DNA of 64,000 nucleotides from assembly GCA_963837445.1 (NCBI GenBank), contig CAWINK010000020.1, positions 248,001 through 312,000 on the forward strand, written 5' to 3'. The notes under the pieces are model-generated. The model was not told the origin of the DNA. It made no database searches and saw nothing but the letters and a program-made list of their open reading frames with translations. Position numbers and translations under genes: made by a program. Below are positions 60,487 through 64,000 of the stretch, in pieces. Origin of the DNA: JACVRW01 sp963837445 (GTDB taxonomy: Bacteria; Actinomycetota; Thermoleophilia; Solirubrobacterales; Thermoleophilaceae). The stretch's first letter is position 1. Each line of letters opens with the position of its first letter.

Positions 60487-61739
60487 GCCGGCTGCTGCTC
60501 GAGCCCGCGGCGAAGCGGCGCAGCCACGAGCACGCCGGTCAGCGCCAGCAGCGCGCCCGCCAAGGCCCACGCCGTTCCCGTGCCCTCGGCGGCTGCCAGG
60601 ACGCCCACGCTCAGGTTCGCCACGAGCGCCCCGCCCTGTGCGGCCAGCGACTCGCCGGAGATCAGCGTCGCACGGGCCTCCGATCCGACCGCTTCGTTCA
60701 AGAGCTCCACGTGCATCGGCTCGACGAACCCGTAGCTCAGGTAGGTCAGGAGGTACAGCGCCACGAACGCGAGCGGCGCGTCGGGTGCGCCCAGCAGGGC
60801 GGTTGTCACGGCCACGACGCCCAGCGAGGCCAGGTAGCCGACCCTCAGCCCCACGCCGGACCGCAGTCTCGGGCTCGAGGCGGCGCCCACAGCCACCGCG
60901 ACCATCGATCCCGCAGCTAGGGCGCCGAACTCGAAGCCGTTGTGGTCGCCGCCTCCGAGCTGCTCCGCGAGATGCGGCTGCCACAGGAGCTCGACCGCGG
61001 TCATCGCGAAGCCGAACGCCACCGCCGTCGCGAAGATCACGCGAACGGTGACCGACGCGCGGATCTCGGCCCTGGCGGTAGCAAGCACCATGCGGACTCT
61101 CCGCGCGGCGCTGTGCCCCGCGTCCTGCAAGTGGGACTCACGAGCCGGCTCGTGCACGAGCGCTGCCACTGCGGCCAGGTACACGAGCGCGGCGGCCGCG
61201 CCCAGGAGCGCCGCGAGCCCGTAGCCCGCAAGCGCGCCGTGGGCGACGTTCGAGGGGTCGGCTAGCGAGACCACGGCCCCGCCCACGAGCGCACCAAGCC
61301 CCAGCGCCAGCGCCTCGGCCGCCGTGCCGCGCGAAAGCCCCCGGGCGAGCGGTGCCACGGGGTCCAGTGCGCGCAGCGAGTCCACGTACCAGGCCTCGAG
61401 TGCCCCCGATATCAGCGCGCGCCCTGTGCCGAGCGCTGCCACGGAGGCCATGAAGGCGGGCACGCTCTGCGCCACCGCGAACACGCCCAGGCTCGCGGCC
61501 GTGAGGGCGGCGCCCACGAGCAGGACCCGCCGGCGCCCCAGGCTGTCGGCCAGGGCGCCGCTCGGCACCTCCAGCACGATCAGCACCGCGCTGTGGACTG
61601 CGAACACCGCGCCCACGGCGCCAAGCTCCAGCCCGCGCGCCACCGGCGTGAGGATCAGGAAGGGAAGGACCAGCCCCAAAGGCAGCCAGCGCAGCGCCCG
61701 GAGGAGGATGAAGTTCCGCGTCAGCCGCTCGCTGCTCAC
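60483..61739 (-). CDS. MFS transporter
   Basis: 418 residues, 12 helices. FILLRALRWLPLGLVLPFLI, motif-A-like EVPSGALADSLGRRRVLLVG, AFGFAMTAVELLWQPHLAEQ, and FVALYLLTYLSYGFVEPMHV. Resembles the MFS subgroup with EVPTG/ADxxGRR motif (YxiO-like exporters). Substrate unknown. GTG 61739 is preceded by GAGGG and lies 6 bases after the stop of the upstream membrane-protein gene, so the three genes 62480-63583, 61746-62483 and this one form a run. Convergent overlap with the DtxR gene. Confidence 0.88.
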   Translation of the reverse strand: MSSERLTRNFILLRALRWLPLGLVLPFLILTPVARGLELGAVGAVFAVHSAVLIVLEVPSGALADSLGRRRVLLVGAALTAASLGVFAVAQSVPAFMASVAALGTGRALISGALEAWYVDSLRALDPVAPLARGLSRGTAAEALALGLGALVGGAVVSLADPSNVAHGALAGYGLAALLGAAAALVYLAAVAALVHEPARESHLQDAGHSAARRVRMVLATARAEIRASVTVRVIFATAVAFGFAMTAVELLWQPHLAEQLGGGDHNGFEFGALAAGSMVAVAVGAASSPRLRSGVGLRVGYLASLGVVAVTTALLGAPDAPLAFVALYLLTYLSYGFVEPMHVELLNEAVGSEARATLISGESLAAQGGALVANLSVGVLAAAEGTGTAWALAGALLALTGVLVAAPLRRGLEQQPA

Positions 61740-61745
61740 GAGCCC

Positions 61746-62483
61746 TCAGGAGGTCGGGGACATCCGCCGCGCGAGCAGGTCGTAGTAGAGAAGCGTGGAG
61801 TAGAGCGCCACGAACGGAGTGGTCACCGAGGTTGCGAGGATCGTCCCCACGAGCGCCCACGCGGCATCGTCCGTGCTCGACGCGATGGCGGTGAACGGCG
61901 CCAGCAGGAGGAACCCGGGGATCGCCACCGCGATGTTCGCCAGCAGGACGAGGCCGAAGGTGCGCCACCAGAAGCCCTGGACGATCTGACTCGAACGGCT
62001 CAGTGCGGCCGGACCCCTGGCGCCCTCGACCACCACGGCCTGCGGCACGAAGAACCAGCGCACCGCGAGGTACACACCCGGAACGAAGAGCGCTAGGAAG
62101 CCGATGGCGATCCCGATCGCCGCGAGCACCACGGCGCCGAACAGGGGCGTGAACGCCTCGAACCCGGCGACTAAGACCTGACCCGCCGACGGCCGTTGTC
62201 CCTCCGCGATCGAGTGCAGCGCGTAGATACAGATGGCGGTGATGATCGGCGTCACCACGAGGAAGCCGACGACGGTCGGAACGGCCGCCTCCACGAGCGG
62301 TGGCGACTCGTCATAGGAGCTCGTGAGCTTCTCGAGGCCGACCCCCTCCACGATCAGCTCCACCGGGACCACGACGGCGGCCGAGAGCAGGATGAACAGC
62401 CAGGCATGGGACCCGAACACCCTCAGGGAGTCGCGGAAGAGCGCTCCCACATCGCGGGGCTGCCGGAGCTGAAGCTGATTCAC
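61746..62483 (-). CDS. Polytopic membrane protein of unknown function
   Basis: 245 residues. Start LRQPRDVGALFRDSLRVFGSHAWLFILLSAAVVVP is typical of the YciC/GPDPase membrane-domain-like family (helical membrane bundles with a DUF-type GA-rich core); about six helices follow, including LVVTPIITAICIYALHSIAE, IGIAIGFLALFVPGVYLAVRW and GLVLLANIAVAIPGFLLLAP. Overlaps the aminotransferase stop by 4 bases (ATGA). Confidence 0.78.
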   Translation of the reverse strand: MNQLQLRQPRDVGALFRDSLRVFGSHAWLFILLSAAVVVPVELIVEGVGLEKLTSSYDESPPLVEAAVPTVVGFLVVTPIITAICIYALHSIAEGQRPSAGQVLVAGFEAFTPLFGAVVLAAIGIAIGFLALFVPGVYLAVRWFFVPQAVVVEGARGPAALSRSSQIVQGFWWRTFGLVLLANIAVAIPGFLLLAPFTAIASSTDDAAWALVGTILATSVTTPFVALYSTLLYYDLLARRMSPTS

Positions 62484-63583
62484 GCGGCCGCGCCGGCCAG
62501 CTCGCGGTAGGCGTCGGCCACGCGGGCGATGCCCTCCTCGATCTGGTCCGGGGGAACGGCGGAGTACGCGATTCGAAGGGAGCTCTCGCCGCCCTTGATA
62601 AGGAAGTCGCTGCCCTTCACGAAGATCACACCGCGGTCGCGAGAAGCCGCCTCGAGCCGCGCCACGTCGCTGCCCTCGGGCAGGTCCACCCAGAGGAAGT
62701 AGCCACCCTGGGGCATCACGAAGCGCGCGTCCGGCAGGTGGCGTTCGAGCGCGTCCGCCGTGGCGTCGCGGCGCTCGCGCAGAGCGGCCTTGACCGTCTC
62801 GACCGAGCGCTCGATCGCGCCCGAGTGGCAGAAGTCCGCCACGATCGACTGGGCAACCATGTTCGGCGAGATGTAGGTGTTCGTGGCCGTGGTGCGGATG
62901 CTCGCGATCACGGCGGCGGGGCCGACCAGGTAGCCCACGCGGATGCCCGGGCAGACCGTCTTCGAGAACGAGGACGCGTAGATCACCTTGTCCGCCTGAT
63001 CCATGGAGAGCATCGTGGGGAGCGACTCGCCCTCGAAGCGCAGCTCCACATAGGGGTCGTCCTCGAAGATCGTGAAGCCGTACTCGGCCGCGAGCTCGAG
63101 CAGCCGGCGGCGCTTCTCGAGCGAGAGCGTGCAGCCGGCGGGGTTCTGGAAGTTGGGGATGATGTGAGCGAGCGTCGGGCTCGCGCCCTCCTTGAGCGCC
63201 ACCTCGAGGGCCTCCACGTCGATGCCGTCAGCCTCGAGCGGGATGGCGAGCAGATCCGCGCCGAGCTCCCGCAAGGACAGCAGCGTCCGGTCATAGGTGG
63301 GCGCCTCGACCACCACCACGTCACCGGGCGCCACCAGCTCCTGGAACAGGAAGGCGTCCGCCTGCATCGAGCCGTTGGTGGCCATGGTCCGGTCCGGCTC
63401 GACGCCGTGCTTCGCGGCGATCCACTCGAGCAGGTGCGGGTAGCCGGCCGAGGTGCCGTAGGCGAACGTGCCCGCGGGGTCGCGCTCGAACGCGCTCTGA
63501 GCCGCGGCCTTGAGGTCATCCACAGCGATGATGTCGAGCGACGGAGCGCCGCGAGCGAGCGAGATATTGGTGAGCTCCGCCAC
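62480..63583 (-). CDS. PLP-dependent class I/II aminotransferase
   Basis: 367 residues, fold-type I, most like the LysN/ARO8/MocR-type 2-aminoadipate aminotransferase group. Seen: SLARGAPSLDII, FAYGTSAGYPHLLEWIA, ATNGSMQADAFL, NFQNPAGCTLSLEKRR (Asn-Pro), EDDPYVELRF (Asp for pyridine N), SSFSKTVCPGIRVGYLVG with the PLP Lys, and LRIAYSA (carboxylate Arg). GTG 63583 is 8 bases after TATCGT (63592-63597, minus strand), so leaderless. First gene of a three-gene run with two membrane proteins. Confidence 0.92.
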   Translation of the reverse strand: MAELTNISLARGAPSLDIIAVDDLKAAAQSAFERDPAGTFAYGTSAGYPHLLEWIAAKHGVEPDRTMATNGSMQADAFLFQELVAPGDVVVVEAPTYDRTLLSLRELGADLLAIPLEADGIDVEALEVALKEGASPTLAHIIPNFQNPAGCTLSLEKRRRLLELAAEYGFTIFEDDPYVELRFEGESLPTMLSMDQADKVIYASSFSKTVCPGIRVGYLVGPAAVIASIRTTATNTYISPNMVAQSIVADFCHSGAIERSVETVKAALRERRDATADALERHLPDARFVMPQGGYFLWVDLPEGSDVARLEAASRDRGVIFVKGSDFLIKGGESSLRIAYSAVPPDQIEEGIARVADAYRELAGAAA

Positions 63584-63653
63584 GACCCGGCACGATAAGG
63601 CATCGAGGGAGAGCGAAACCGCGCCGGTTCCCGAACGCCAGCACTGAGGAAGT

Positions 63654-63702
63654 CGACTGTCCTGCCTAGGTGTTGCTATGCAGGCCTAAAGCAGGACGGT
63701 CG
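63654..63702. repeat. 49-bp dispersed palindromic element, copy 2 (inverted)
   Basis: Arms CGACTGTCCTG and CAGGACGGTCG pair over 11 positions with one G-T wobble. The reverse complement matches copy 1 (8764-8812) at most positions, including CGACCGTCCTG, TTTAGGC and CCTAGGCAGGAC. Here it is in the region between the divergent aminotransferase and lipoprotein genes, so it is not only a terminator of convergent genes. Confidence 0.85.
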
Positions 63703-63745
63703 AATGAACCGTGACGTGTCCGGCGTCTCGTCGTAGTGCAATGGC

Positions 63746-64000
63746 ATGCTCAATCGAGCCTCCTTTCGCTCGGTGCTCGCGCTGTCGGCCCTGGCGCTGC
63801 CCGGTTGCACGGACGACACGGGCACGATCGTCCCCGTGCCAGAGCCTGGGCTCGAAGTGGCCGCCGAGCGCACGCGGGCGAAGGGTCCGGCGCACATGAC
63901 CGCCACCGTCCGCGCCGGCGGGGTCCGCTACCGGCTCGACGGGCGCTGGGATCCGACCCGCGGCTACCGCGTGTGCGCGGCGATCGAGCGGGCTCCCCGC
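63746..64000 (+). CDS. Lipoprotein of unknown function, N-terminal part
   Basis: 85 codons are visible to the window end. ATG 63746 gives MLNRASFRSVLALSALALPGC, a lipoprotein signal with lipobox LPGC, then VPVPEPGLEVAAERTRAKG and a beta-rich start AHMTATVRAGGVRYRLDGRW with WDPTRGYRVCAAIE. It is on the plus strand, and a GC-rich palindromic element lies upstream at 63654-63702. Family not recognised. Confidence 0.65.
   Translation, partial: MLNRASFRSVLALSALALPGCTDDTGTIVPVPEPGLEVAAERTRAKGPAHMTATVRAGGVRYRLDGRWDPTRGYRVCAAIERAPR

Overview
The window is 64 kb of very GC-rich, gene-dense bacterial DNA. Frequent GTG/TTG starts, -10 boxes of the form TAnnnT sitting 6-8 bases before start codons, a fused PafB-PafC regulator, glucosyl-3-phosphoglycerate synthesis, an Lhr-type helicase and ECF42/DGPF sigma units all point to Actinomycetota. 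A deep-branching class such as Thermoleophilia (Solirubrobacterales) is my best inference, but I cannot search a database and see no 16S gene.

Layout. 0-4.6 kb: groES-groEL under a CIRCE operator, then a crp-pcm-nudix-ASCH run diverging from threonine ammonia-lyase. 4.6-15.5 kb: secreted M14 carboxypeptidase, psuG-psuK (pseudouridine breakdown), a DsbA-like protein, an ECF sigma factor with a DUF4349 membrane partner, two tandem secreted paralogs, GDPD, Nei glycosylase, a truncated LuxR/MalT-type ATPase and two small proteins. 15.6-28.6 kb: Lhr helicase, NlpC/P60 hydrolase, family-5 uracil-DNA glycosylase, two ABC exporters, rmlB, rmlD and a LacI regulator. Almost every gene in this stretch is broken by single-base frameshifts, most likely a local sequence-quality problem. 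28.6-38 kb: rmlA, PPOX protein, PafBC, YhaM-like nuclease, SDR, GEVED secreted protein, EcsC, ferritin-like protein, DUF4396 and tRNA-Phe. 38-47 kb: DHFR-like reductase between repeats, PKD protein, first DGPF-ECF42 pair, DHA2 efflux pump with divergent TetR and two operators, DUF3352 lipoprotein and small proteins. 47-55 kb: MrfA/Hrq1-like helicase diverging from gpgS-gpgP, membrane protein, catalase-like peroxidase, glycerate kinase and macrodomain. 55-64 kb: second DGPF-ECF42 pair, a circularly permuted PQQ sugar dehydrogenase, ATP-dependent DNA ligase, SDR, DtxR regulator, MFS, membrane protein, aminotransferase and the start of a lipoprotein gene.

Themes. DNA maintenance is well represented (Nei, Lhr, UDG, PafBC, MrfA-like helicase, LigC-like ligase). 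Envelope and surface functions recur: dTDP-rhamnose genes without rmlC, ABC exporters, and several secreted proteins ending in basic beta-rich tails. Translation appears to start on leaderless transcripts for at least 19 genes, with three divergent gene pairs sharing one overlapping -10 sequence.

Most notable observations: the reversed half order of the sugar dehydrogenase; two DGPF-sigma pairs whose sigma frames have no usable start codon next to the DGPF stop; a 49-bp palindromic element present at 8.76 kb and, inverted, at 63.65 kb; and the genome-style leaderless promoter architecture.
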